Of a DNA stretch of 64,000 bases, positions 55,980 to 63,878 are shown in pieces. The position numbers and the translations under genes were made by a program. Source of the stretch: Bilophila wadsworthia ATCC 49260 (lineage in GTDB: Bacteria; Desulfobacterota; Desulfovibrionia; Desulfovibrionales; Desulfovibrionaceae); contig NZ_JNJP01000012.1 in NCBI RefSeq assembly GCF_000701705.1, forward strand, positions 8,418 through 72,417. The letters are read 5' to 3'. The notes under the pieces are model-generated. The model saw only the letters and a program-made list of their open reading frames with translations, had not been told where the DNA came from and searched no databases. Position 1 is the first letter of the stretch. Every line of letters begins with the position of its first letter.

Positions 55980-57644
55980 ATGATCTTGCGGCCGTACCAG
56001 GAACAAATGGTTTCCAAGGCTGTCGCCGCGCTGAAAAAGCATGGCGACACCTTGGCGGTGGCGCCGACGGGCGCGGGCAAAACGGTGCTCCTGTCGGCGC
56101 TCGCCGGACGTGTCGGCGGAAAGCAGCTTATTCTCCAGCACCGTGACGAGTTGACCTTCCAGAATGCGAAAAAATATCGGGAGGTCAACCCGCGCGTCCG
56201 CGTCGGGATGTTCAACGCCGACATCAAAGACTGGAAAGGGGACGCCACGTTCGCCATGGTGCAGACGCTGTGCCGGGACAGGGCTCTGTCCACCATTCCC
56301 AAACTGGATCTGCTCGTCATCGACGAGGCGCATCACGCCGTGGCCCCGAGCTACCGCAAGGTCGTGGACGCCGTGCGGGATAAAAACCCGGACTGCCGGA
56401 TTTTTGGGGTCACGGCCACGCCCGCGCGGGGCGACGGGAAAGGTTTGCGCCATATCTTCAGCAATTGCTGCGATCAGCTTTCCCTGCACAGTCTCATCGC
56501 AATGGGTTTCCTCGTACGGCCCCGGACGTTCGTCTGTACGCTTGAAGGCACGGACGATCGGTTGGCGTCGTTGCGCAAGACCGCTTCCGGCGAATTCGAC
56601 ATGAACGAGGCCGAGGCCGTGTTGGATATGGAGGTGCACAATGCCGCCGTGGTGCGGGAGTGGAAAAAGCTCGCATCGGATAGAAAGACCATCGTGTTCG
56701 CCTCCACTGTGCGTCATGCCGAACACGCGGCGGAAGCCTTTCGCGCCGAGGGCGTGAATGCGGCGGTCGTGAGCGGCAAGACGTCATCTTTCGAGCGGGC
56801 CGCTCTGCTGCGGCGTTTCGACGAGGGCGACGTGCAGGTTCTGGTCAACGTCGCGGTGCTGACGGAGGGGTACGACTCTCAGCCGGTGAGCTGCGTCGTT
56901 CTGCTGCGCCCGTGCTCATTCAAGTCCACCATGCTCCAGATGATTGGGCGCGGGCTGCGCACCGTGGATCCGGCCCGCTATCCGGGGGTGGTGAAGACTG
57001 ATTGCGTCGTCATGGATTTCGGGCGGTCGTTAACGACGCATCGGGATCTGGAAAGCAAAGTGCGCATGGAGGACAAGCAGAAACCATGTCCCGAATGCGG
57101 TGCGGAAATCCCCTGCGGCGTCATGGAATGTCCGATTTGCGGCCATGTGTTCAAGGGGCCGGAGCGGGCCGCGCCTGGAGAAGTCGGTTCCGATGATCCG
57201 GAAGTCGTGTCCAATGTGGTCATGGAGGAAGTGGATATACTGACCGCTTCTCCGTTCCGTTGGTGCGACGTGTTCGGCTCCGGTCGGGTGATGCTGGCCA
57301 GCGGGTTTGAGGCATGGGGAGCGGTGTGCTCTGCGGATGGAGAACGGTGGCTTGCCTTGGGCAGATTGAAGGACGAGCGGGCTCTGCGGCGAATCATGGT
57401 GGGGGAACGGGTGCAGGCGTTGGCCGCCGCGGACGACTTTCTGCGCATGAACGAAAGCGACGACGCGGCGAAGAAGAATCGGCGCTGGCTCAACGACGCG
57501 GCCACGGCGAAGCAGTGGGAACTCCTGCAGCGGCTTGGCTACGGGCAGGAGGATATGTTCACGTTCACCAAATACAGCGCCGCCTGCACCCTGAATTTTT
57601 TCTGGAACAGGCAGGCCATTGAACGGGAGGTGCTTCATGCCTGA
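55980..57644 (+). CDS. SF2 DNA helicase with zinc ribbon
   Basis: 554 residues from the ATG at 55980. Motif I APTGAGKTVLLSALAG near residue 28, motif II LLVIDEAHHAVAP near 105, motif III VTATPARGDG, motif VI QMIGRGLRTVDP near 325. A CPECGAEI...CPICG zinc ribbon near 365, then a C-terminal domain of about 170 residues. DEAH-type phage helicase, probably 3'-5', for replication or recombination restart. Confidence 0.88.
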   Translation: MILRPYQEQMVSKAVAALKKHGDTLAVAPTGAGKTVLLSALAGRVGGKQLILQHRDELTFQNAKKYREVNPRVRVGMFNADIKDWKGDATFAMVQTLCRDRALSTIPKLDLLVIDEAHHAVAPSYRKVVDAVRDKNPDCRIFGVTATPARGDGKGLRHIFSNCCDQLSLHSLIAMGFLVRPRTFVCTLEGTDDRLASLRKTASGEFDMNEAEAVLDMEVHNAAVVREWKKLASDRKTIVFASTVRHAEHAAEAFRAEGVNAAVVSGKTSSFERAALLRRFDEGDVQVLVNVAVLTEGYDSQPVSCVVLLRPCSFKSTMLQMIGRGLRTVDPARYPGVVKTDCVVMDFGRSLTTHRDLESKVRMEDKQKPCPECGAEIPCGVMECPICGHVFKGPERAAPGEVGSDDPEVVSNVVMEEVDILTASPFRWCDVFGSGRVMLASGFEAWGAVCSADGERWLALGRLKDERALRRIMVGERVQALAAADDFLRMNESDDAAKKNRRWLNDAATAKQWELLQRLGYGQEDMFTFTKYSAACTLNFFWNRQAIEREVLHA

Positions 57645-57945
57645 TTTGGAGCTGCTTGCGTCCCGGCTCGGTTCGGCGGGGCTTTTGGAGAAAACTGTAT
57701 GCGGGTTCACCAAGCAAGAGGTGGATCTGCTGTGTAGAAGTGTGCTGGAAGCGTACGGTGAGCCTCTTTTGCCCGGAACGGGGGAAACCATGTTCTTTTG
57801 CCGATACGGCCAAAGGGTGGGCAAAGACTCCGTTCACTGCCGCGCCGACTTATACGCAGCCGGAGTGTTCACTATTCCGTCCGCGCTGTACGGCGTCTCG
57901 ATTTTCTATTGCCTGCATTACTGCAATGTTACGGCGAAAAGCTAG
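57637..57945 (+). CDS. Hypothetical protein, 102 aa
   Basis: Starts within the helicase stop; ribosome site GGGAGGTGCTTC. Helical N-terminus (LELLASRLGSAGLLEKTVCG, VDLLCRSVLEAYGEPLL) and a C-terminal beta segment with cysteines. No family. It overlaps the following nuclease gene by 20 nt in another frame. Confidence 0.6.
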   Translation: MPDLELLASRLGSAGLLEKTVCGFTKQEVDLLCRSVLEAYGEPLLPGTGETMFFCRYGQRVGKDSVHCRADLYAAGVFTIPSALYGVSIFYCLHYCNVTAKS

Positions 57946-58921
57946 GCGCGTTCCCTACGAACAGTACTTGAAGACCGGTCACTGGGGAGCCCGTCGGGAA
58001 AAAGCTCTCCGGCTTGCCGGGCGGCGTTGTCAGGAATGCGGCTCTGCTGAACGGTTGGAAGTCCACCATCTTTCGTATGATCGCCTTTTTCAGGAACGGG
58101 ACGGCGATCTCATTGTGTTATGCCGCCGGTGTCACGGAAAACGGCATGCGTATTTTAACGAGGTTGATCTCATGCACAAGCCGGAAGAGCCGCAGGGGCT
58201 GGATTTCAATCACAGGTTCAAGGGACGCCGGATTTCAATGCTTATTGACGCCGCCGTAAGGGCGGAGCGGGAGAAAGACGCGCCGCGCGATTATCTTGGA
58301 GCGTCGCGTATCGGCCACCACTGCCTGCGCGCGCTGCAATACGAATTTTTCAATACTCCAAAGGATGTTCCTTTCGAAGGGCGCATCTACCGTATCTTCC
58401 ACCGCGGGCATCATGGCGAGGACTGGATGGCGGAATGGCTGCGCATGGCTGGATTCGTCCTGCGGACGGTTGGGGTGGACGGGCGCCAGTTCGGCTTCTC
58501 CACCGGAAAGGGGCGCATCCGTGGGCATTGTGATGGCGTGTTCGTGGGCGGCCCTGAGGAACAAGGGCCGTACCCGCGCCTCTGGGAGTGCAAGGTGCTT
58601 GGCTCCAAGGGCTGGAACAAGCTGGACAAGCAGGGGTTGGAGAAGGCGTATCCCGAATATTTCGCGCAGGTGCAGTTGTACATGGCATACCTGAACCTGT
58701 CCGAAAATCCGACCCTGTTCACCGCCATGAACGCCGACACCATGGAAGTATACGATGAAAGCGTCCCTTTTGAACCTGGCAGGGCGCAGGAGCTTTCCGA
58801 CCGGGCCGTGACGGTGATTCGGGCGTGTGAGGCGGGGGAACTGCTTCCCCGCTGCGCAGCGGACGAAGATTGTTTTTCCTGCCGCTTTTGCGCGTATAGG
58901 ACAAGGTGCTGGCATGTTTGA
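57926..58921 (+). CDS. HNH domain joined to a Cas4/RecB-like PD-(D/E)XK nuclease
   Basis: 331 residues from the ATG at 57926. Residues 15-75 form an HNH module (RRCQECGSAERLEVHHLSYD, LIVLCRRCHGKRHA). From about 95 the sequence is a RecB-like nuclease: DYLGASRIGHHCLRALQYEF (motif I with Cys), GHCDGVFVGG, RLWECKVLG (D...ExK), QVQLYMAY, ending with clustered cysteines (CFSCRFCAYRTRC) for Fe-S. An internal ATG at 58172 with GAGG upstream could yield the exonuclease alone, so two products are possible. Confidence 0.78.
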   Translation: MLRRKARRVPYEQYLKTGHWGARREKALRLAGRRCQECGSAERLEVHHLSYDRLFQERDGDLIVLCRRCHGKRHAYFNEVDLMHKPEEPQGLDFNHRFKGRRISMLIDAAVRAEREKDAPRDYLGASRIGHHCLRALQYEFFNTPKDVPFEGRIYRIFHRGHHGEDWMAEWLRMAGFVLRTVGVDGRQFGFSTGKGRIRGHCDGVFVGGPEEQGPYPRLWECKVLGSKGWNKLDKQGLEKAYPEYFAQVQLYMAYLNLSENPTLFTAMNADTMEVYDESVPFEPGRAQELSDRAVTVIRACEAGELLPRCAADEDCFSCRFCAYRTRCWHV

Positions 58922-61076
58922 TTTCGATTTCAATACGGCCTCGGTCATTACGCAGGAACCCGTGCGCCCCCCATTGCCCGCGTATGACGCCGTGGAACGA
59001 TTCCGCCAGGCAATGTTTGATGCCGGGCTGAGGCCGGATGAAATCGCGGACACGTCAGGTCTGGCGATGCCGGAACGCTGTCCCGTTGCGGACGACAGGC
59101 CGGGGAAGAAGTCCGGCTGGTACGTCTTTTACGGCGACGGCGTTTCGGCAGGCGCGTTCGGCAATTGGAAGACGGGCGAAGAATGGAAGTGGTCGGGCAA
59201 GAGCCAGTCCACCATGACATCGGCGGAACGCGAGCAGTTCGCTCAAAAAATGGCACGGGCCAAACGGGTCAGAGAAGCCCAGAAAGCGGAGAACGCCGCA
59301 CGGGCCCGGGAACGGGCCGAACGGGACTGGGAGAGAGCCGCTGAGGCTGTCACCCATCCCTATCTCGTCAGAAAGAAGGTTCCGTCCTTCGGCCTTAAGA
59401 TCCTGGCCGGGAAGCTGTTAGTACCGATGCGTGACGCACAAGGAACGCTGAGTTCCTTGCAGGAAATTTATGCCGACGGAGAAAAGAGTTTTCTTTTTGG
59501 CGGGGCGAAGCAGGGTCGGTTCTTCACCATCCCCGGCACGGGGAAGGTCGCCGTCTGCGAAGGCTACGCCACTGCGGCGAGCATACACATGGCGACGGGG
59601 TGGACGACAGTAGTTGCCTTTGATGCCGGGAACCTGCTTCCAGCGGCGCAGGCATGGAGAGAGGCCCACCCCGGCGACGCCCTTGTCATTTGCGGGGACG
59701 ATGATCGCTGGAAGGACAAGAATGCCGGGCGTGAGGCCGCTGAGGAGTGCGCCCGGGCGATGAATACGGTGGCCCTGTTTCCTGCGTTCGTCAATCCTGC
59801 GGGCAAACCTACCGACTGGAACGATCTCTGCTGCGCCGATGGCGTGGAGGAAGCGAGGCGTCAGCTTCTGTCCGGCGAGCGCGATACCCGGCACTTCCTA
59901 TTTCGGCTCGACACTGAGGGACCGTACCCCACGGCCCGCTATACTCGCCAGACGCCTCCGGAATTGAAATGGGCCTTCAGGGACATGGTGCTCATGGGTA
60001 GCCCCTTTGTGCTCTGTGGGGCGGGCGGCACGGGCAAGACCTCCATGAGCTTGCAGCTGGCGGCGTCGCTGGCCACGGGCCGGGCGTTGCTCGGGCCGGC
60101 GTTTACGCCGGGCGTGCGCGGCAGGACGCTGGTGTTGCTCTGCGAAGATCCGGAGGAACCTATCTGGCAGCGTACGCATCGGGTGGGGCAGGAACTTAGC
60201 GCCGAGGAATTGGATGCTTTCGACCGCATGGTCAACATCCAGATTTGCCTTGGTGAGGACATGCGGCTGGTGCGCGACGACCCGGCGCGGGGGCTGACGA
60301 CCACAGAAGCCTTCGATGCTCTGCTGGACGCCGCCAGGCGTATGCCGGATCTCGCCGCCGTCATTCTGGATCCGCTCAACCTCCTGCATGGTGCGGACGT
60401 GGAGCGCAACGAGGAGGCCGCGCAGTTCTTTTGCTCCAAATTAGCCCAGCTCGGCAGGGAAAGCGGCGCGGCTATCATCGTGGTCCACCATAGCGTCAAG
60501 AACGGCACGGGACGGGGCGATAAGTTCAATCTGGAAGAAGCGCTGCACGTGGACACCGTGCGCGGATCCGGGGCTATTGTGGCCGGGATGCGCGGGGCCT
60601 GCAATCTGGTGGTTCTGCCTCCTGGTGTGGCGAAAAAGCGGCTCAATCTTCCGGCGATGCCGCGCCCCGGCGAGTATCTGGCGGGCAAGGCCAGTAAGCT
60701 CAACTATGCGGCACAAGGGGATATGTTCTTCCTGCGCCGCGGGGAAAATGGCGTCCTGTACCCGGTGGCGCCCGCACGGAAAGAAGGGATCGCCCCGCCA
60801 GCGGACATTATGCCCCGCGTCTGCGCCAAGGTTGCGGATCTGGCGAAGGAAAGCCGCCACATCACTCGGCGCTCCTTCATTCGCGTGTATGATTCCGAAT
60901 GGGGTGTGTCACGAAGATTGCTTGACGACGCCATTGAGCGGGCGTTGTTCGAGGGTTGGCTGGAACTCTGGGAGACGGCGAACGAGTCGGGGAGGAAGAC
61001 CGTTTATCTGGTGCCGGGCGAGAACTACGATCCGCCGGAAGAGCGACCGTTCGACTTCAATCCGACCGGAGCCTGA
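58914..61076 (+). CDS. TOPRIM primase - RepA-like helicase fusion
   Basis: 720 residues from the ATG at 58914. N-terminal 110 residues are of zinc-free primase-like character, then a TOPRIM domain (KVAVCEGYATAASIH near 205, ALVICGDDDRWKDKN near 255) and a RecA-type ATPase of the RepA class (Walker A CGAGGTGKTSMSLQ near 370; AAVILDPLNLLHG near 485; IIVVHHSVKNG). C-terminal winged helix about 620-700. It primes and unwinds DNA at the phage origin; the iteron array starts 23 nt after its stop. Confidence 0.88.
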   Translation: MFDFDFNTASVITQEPVRPPLPAYDAVERFRQAMFDAGLRPDEIADTSGLAMPERCPVADDRPGKKSGWYVFYGDGVSAGAFGNWKTGEEWKWSGKSQSTMTSAEREQFAQKMARAKRVREAQKAENAARARERAERDWERAAEAVTHPYLVRKKVPSFGLKILAGKLLVPMRDAQGTLSSLQEIYADGEKSFLFGGAKQGRFFTIPGTGKVAVCEGYATAASIHMATGWTTVVAFDAGNLLPAAQAWREAHPGDALVICGDDDRWKDKNAGREAAEECARAMNTVALFPAFVNPAGKPTDWNDLCCADGVEEARRQLLSGERDTRHFLFRLDTEGPYPTARYTRQTPPELKWAFRDMVLMGSPFVLCGAGGTGKTSMSLQLAASLATGRALLGPAFTPGVRGRTLVLLCEDPEEPIWQRTHRVGQELSAEELDAFDRMVNIQICLGEDMRLVRDDPARGLTTTEAFDALLDAARRMPDLAAVILDPLNLLHGADVERNEEAAQFFCSKLAQLGRESGAAIIVVHHSVKNGTGRGDKFNLEEALHVDTVRGSGAIVAGMRGACNLVVLPPGVAKKRLNLPAMPRPGEYLAGKASKLNYAAQGDMFFLRRGENGVLYPVAPARKEGIAPPADIMPRVCAKVADLAKESRHITRRSFIRVYDSEWGVSRRLLDDAIERALFEGWLELWETANESGRKTVYLVPGENYDPPEERPFDFNPTGA

Positions 61077-61098
61077 CCCGGTAAAAAAGGGTCGGGAG

Positions 61099-61289
61099 AA
61101 GTGGCAAAGAGAAGTGGCAAGAAGTGGCAACAGGAGAAGCGGCAAAGTGGCAAGAAGCGGCAAAAAAGGGTTTGCCACTTCATAACATGTTGATTTGAAA
61201 GATTTTTGAGAAGTGGCAAAAAAGAGAAGCGGCAGAAAATGTTTGCCACTTCGTAAGTAGCTGATTTTATGAATGTGGCAAAGCGGCAA
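61099..61289 (+). repeat. Iteron array, likely replication origin of prophage 2
   Basis: Twelve copies of (A)AGYGGCAA: direct at 61099, 61112, 61122, 61137, 61145, 61155, 61211, 61227, 61274 and 61281, inverted at 61172 and 61243. Two A+T-rich gaps (61181-61210, 61252-61273) lie among them. Iterons beside a RepA/primase gene are typical of theta-type origins. Confidence 0.7.
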
Positions 61290-61294
61290 AAGAG

Positions 61295-61370
61295 TCTCCC
61301 CTTTCAGGGGAGGGGTAAACCCCTCCTCCCCTGAAGGGAGGGAGGGGATTCTCCCCTGAAAGAGAAAGGG
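61295..61370. other. Strong G/C hairpins downstream of the iterons
   Basis: CCCTTTCAGGGGAGGGG faces CCCCTCCTCCCCTGAAGGG across a TAAA loop, and GGGGATTCTCCCC follows. No T-run, so more likely a structural element (priming or fork arrest) than a terminator. Confidence 0.5.
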
Positions 61371-61405
61371 GCCGCGCGATGGTGAATCGAAAAAGGAGAC
61401 GTGCT

Positions 61406-61486
61406 ATGTGTGAGTATGACGAAAAGATGGTGTTTCCCACGATTGATGACGACGGTGATGGGGGGGCGCAGGATGGTCGGCTATGA
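61406..61486 (+). CDS. 26-residue acidic peptide
   Basis: Excellent ribosome site (AAAGGAGACGTGCT) before the ATG. Asp/Gly-rich product (FPTIDDDGDGGAQDG). Its 3' end overlaps the next gene start, so it may act as a coupling leader. Function unknown. Confidence 0.45.
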   Translation: MCEYDEKMVFPTIDDDGDGGAQDGRL

Positions 61487-61736
61487 GGGCTATAGATTCC
61501 CGGAGATGAGCCTTGACGAGTTGGAGGCTTATTTCCTGCGGTGCATGAAAGGGGCGCAGTCTTTCGTGGATGAACAGGGCAGCGATGTTGACGACAGCAT
61601 ACTGAGTGTGCTTTCCACCGCCGGAAACGCCCTGATTGTGTGCCGGATGATGCGGCACAGCCTGACGGAGTATGAAAAGGATCAAGCACGGAGAAAACAC
61701 GTCCTCAGATTTGTCGGGAGAAAGGGGGAAGCATGA
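61473..61736 (+). CDS. Hypothetical helical protein, 87 aa
   Basis: ATG at 61473 inside the small leader ORF. SLDELEAYFLRCMKGAQSFV and STAGNALIVCRMMRHSLTEY suggest a small helical bundle. No family. TGA overlaps the ATG of the zinc-ribbon gene. Confidence 0.6.
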   Translation: MVGYEGYRFPEMSLDELEAYFLRCMKGAQSFVDEQGSDVDDSILSVLSTAGNALIVCRMMRHSLTEYEKDQARRKHVLRFVGRKGEA

Positions 61737-61960
61737 GCCCGTTCGAGAGCGAGAACAGACCGGGGCGTCTCCGAAAATGCCCTCCCTGTCCGATATGCGG
61801 ACGAAATGAGATGCGTTGTTATGGCAAGCGTCGCCATGGCTCCATGGTTACGCGTTTCTACGGCTGCCAACACTGTCAATACACGGACGTGTGGGTCGAA
61901 TCCGCAGATGGGAGACATGGCTACTGGCGTAAACTGAGAAACAGTCCAACAAACCCTTGA
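61733..61960 (+). CDS. Zinc-ribbon protein, possible late regulator
   Basis: 75 residues. CPPCPICGRNEMRCYGKRRH then FYGCQHCQYTDVW form a four-Cys ribbon like short phage zinc-finger activators (Ogr/Delta-like spacing is only approximate). Last gene before the endolysin unit, a fitting place for a late activator; this is inferred from position. Confidence 0.55.
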   Translation: MSPFESENRPGRLRKCPPCPICGRNEMRCYGKRRHGSMVTRFYGCQHCQYTDVWVESADGRHGYWRKLRNSPTNP

Positions 61961-61982
61961 GCTTCACCCCCTTCTTCATGCT

Positions 61983-62013
61983 ACGCTCCTGACCAAACTC
62001 AGGAGCGTTTTTC
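61983..62013 (+). promoter_or_regulatory. Terminator-like hairpin that includes the endolysin ribosome site
   Basis: ACGCTCCTGA/TCAGGAGCGT 10-bp stem, then TTTTT and the ATG of the M15 gene. The 3' arm AGGAG is also that gene's only Shine-Dalgarno sequence. Confidence 0.7.
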
Positions 62014-62376
62014 ATGCACTATACCGAAGCTCGTTGGTCCGGGAAATGGCCGAACTTCACCCCGAAGGAGATCGCCTGCAAATGCTGCGGGGAGATCGTC
62101 GTGGACGAGGCGAGCATGGACGCGCTCCAGCGGCTCCGCGACATGTGGGGCGAGCCCCTCGTCATCAACTGCGGTCACCGCTGCTTCAGACACAACAAGG
62201 AAGTGGGCGGGGTCGCGCATTCGCAGCATCTGACCCTCGCCTTTGATGTCCGTATGCCGAAAGAGCGGCATGAGGCATTCATCAAGCTGGCCCGTAAGTG
62301 CGGGTTCCGGGGCATCGGCCACCGCGACTACGAGAACTTCGTGCACCTCGATATGGGGCCGGAACGGGAGTGGTGA
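62014..62376 (+). CDS. M15-family peptidase, phage endolysin (prophage 2)
   Basis: 120 residues; peptidoglycan peptidase. NCGHRCFRHNKEVGGVAHSQ, HLTLAFDVRMP (His...Asp) and ENFVHLDMG (His) carry the metal site. CKCCG near residue 23 is shared with the prophage 1 enzyme (KCGCG). No signal peptide. Followed by spanin and holin genes. Confidence 0.85.
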   Translation: MHYTEARWSGKWPNFTPKEIACKCCGEIVVDEASMDALQRLRDMWGEPLVINCGHRCFRHNKEVGGVAHSQHLTLAFDVRMPKERHEAFIKLARKCGFRGIGHRDYENFVHLDMGPEREW

Positions 62377-62714
62377 TGAATATCGAACGCATCGCCTGCT
62401 CCGTCTTTGCCTTGGCCTGCCTTGCTCTCGGCGTGTTTGCGTTCATCGTGACGGAGCAGCGGGATCTTGCCCGGCAAGACGCCGTAACATGGGAGGAAAG
62501 CGCAAAGCGAAACCGTGCCGCTCTCGAGGACATGACGGCGGCCCATGCCAAACTTCAAGAAAGCCTTGAAGAACGCGAAGGGAAGCTGGCGGCGTTGGAA
62601 CAGGATCGGGAACGGCAGCGCGTGAAGCTGCGGGAGGCTATGCGGAATGACAGGCAGACTGGCGATTGGGGCGGCACTGTGCTGCCTCCTGCCGTTGACG
62701 GGCTGCTCAGGTAA
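62376..62714 (+). CDS. Rz-like i-spanin
   Basis: 112 residues coupled to the endolysin gene (TGATG). N-terminal membrane anchor ACSVFALACLALGVFAFIV, then a long periplasmic coiled coil (AKLQESLEEREGKLAALEQD). Joins the o-spanin to disrupt the outer membrane at lysis. Its 3' end contains the start of the Rz1-like gene in another frame. Confidence 0.8.
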   Translation: MNIERIACSVFALACLALGVFAFIVTEQRDLARQDAVTWEESAKRNRAALEDMTAAHAKLQESLEEREGKLAALEQDRERQRVKLREAMRNDRQTGDWGGTVLPPAVDGLLR

Positions 62715-62904
62715 ACCGATGGCGACCATGCCCGTCATAATCCGGCAGGATGCCCCGGCGTACCTGACGGCGGAAACGCCCACCCCCCTGTGGAACGGCG
62801 TGACGAATGCCGATCTGCTCGGCTACGCGCTGGATCTGCGGCAGGCGCTCGGCGCGTGCAATGCGGACAAGGCGGCGATACGGGCCGCAGCCGGGAAGGA
62901 ATGA
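62647..62904 (+). CDS. Rz1-like o-spanin lipoprotein
   Basis: 85 residues; signal peptide with lipobox (LAIGAALCCLLPLTGC), Pro-rich mature N-terminus, then a helical segment (LLGYALDLRQALGACNADKA). Overlaps the i-spanin gene by 68 nt, the hallmark of overlapping Rz/Rz1 pairs. Confidence 0.82.
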   Translation: MTGRLAIGAALCCLLPLTGCSGKPMATMPVIIRQDAPAYLTAETPTPLWNGVTNADLLGYALDLRQALGACNADKAAIRAAAGKE

Positions 62905-63407
62905 TGATGCAGCCGCCCGCCCCGATGGAGGGGCTTGCCTACTACACACAAAGCCTGCTGGCCCTGTGGCCTGAGAAGGCCGTCATAGGTTCGTGCGTCG
63001 CCGGCGTCGTCTCGCTGTTCGGCGGGGACGCCTATCTGTTGTGGATGCTTGGGGCCATGCTGGTGGCCGACTTTGCCTTTGGGCTGGCGGACGCCGTGCG
63101 GCGCAGGCATTTCCGTTGCCGGATGCTGGCGCACGGGGCGCTCAAGTTCCCGGCCTACTGCCTTTACTTGCTGATTGTCGGCGTGGTCAACGCCAGCCTT
63201 TCCCGGTCTTTTGGCGGGTTCGACATGCCGTTGCTGAACCTTTTCATTGCCTACCTGATCATCACGGACGCCGTATCCGTCATTGCCCACATGCAGCGGC
63301 TTGGCATCCCCGTGCCGGACCTGTTGCGGCGGGTGCTCCTTCGCAGCAAGCGGAAGGTGGAGCGGCGGGTGGATGAAGCCGTGGGCGGGGAAGACGATGC
63401 CCCCTAG
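62901..63407 (+). CDS. Phage holin, PF05105-like
   Basis: 168 residues with three or four hydrophobic segments: VIGSCVAGVVSLFGG, LLWMLGAMLVADFAFGLADA, YCLYLLIVGVVNASL and NLFIAYLIITDAVSVIAHMQ. The GLADAVRRRHFRCRMLAHGA loop is typical of the TcdE/phi29-type holin family. It begins with three ATG codons in a row; charge-rich C-terminus. Controls release of the endolysin. Confidence 0.8.
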   Translation: MMMQPPAPMEGLAYYTQSLLALWPEKAVIGSCVAGVVSLFGGDAYLLWMLGAMLVADFAFGLADAVRRRHFRCRMLAHGALKFPAYCLYLLIVGVVNASLSRSFGGFDMPLLNLFIAYLIITDAVSVIAHMQRLGIPVPDLLRRVLLRSKRKVERRVDEAVGGEDDAP

Positions 63408-63783
63408 ACCGCTCAAGGTGTGCCGCCATGCCGGATGCCATGAGCTTACCCGTGATCCGTCCGGGTACTGCCCGAAGCACAAGGACGCGGCGGAAGCGCG
63501 GGCGAGGAAGTGGAAGGCCGAGCAGGACAGCCAGCGGGAGAGCGCATACCGGCGCGGGTACGGGGCTCGGTGGCGGAAGCTGCGGGCGCAGATCCTTATG
63601 GATGAACCGTTGTGCCGGGAGTGCCGCAAGGCCGGGCGCATCGTGCCGGCGACGGATGTTGACCACATCGTGGCCAGAGCCGACGGCGGGACGGATGACC
63701 GGAGCAACCTGCAACCCCTCTGTCATGCCTGCCACAGCCGCAAGACCGTCCGGGAGAACGGCGGGCGTGCGGTGACACGATGA
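63397..63783 (+). CDS. HNH endonuclease beside the terminase
   Basis: 128 residues. Cys-rich N-terminus (CRHAGCHELTRDPSGYCPKH), then RRGYGARWRKLRAQIL and the HNH core CRECRKAGRI, TDVDHIVARADGGTDD, NLQPLCHACHSRKT. HNH proteins at this place assist cos cleavage by the terminase in many siphophages. Confidence 0.88.
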   Translation: MPPRPLKVCRHAGCHELTRDPSGYCPKHKDAAEARARKWKAEQDSQRESAYRRGYGARWRKLRAQILMDEPLCRECRKAGRIVPATDVDHIVARADGGTDDRSNLQPLCHACHSRKTVRENGGRAVTR

Positions 63784-63878
63784 GGGGGGGATCAAATGTT
63801 TGGTGCTGCCACCGGAAGACCGCATAGGGCAGGTGGATTTTTGTTCATGCAAAATGGGGGGAGGGGGTCAACCGGGAT

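Noticed and set aside
54386..56320. A 644-codon antisense frame over the Cro, AAA_24, DUF669 and helicase genes
   Set aside because: Crosses several convincing genes and has low-complexity composition; a shadow of sense coding.
61099..61289. A CRISPR-like array
   Set aside because: The repeats are 9 bp, irregularly spaced and present in both orientations, with no spacers of constant length; they fit iterons.
63840..63860. A sixth copy of the late promoter motif (TTTTTGTTCATGC)
   Set aside because: Matches only TTGTTCA; it lacks the GAAC arm and the CACGGT half and is in the other prophage.
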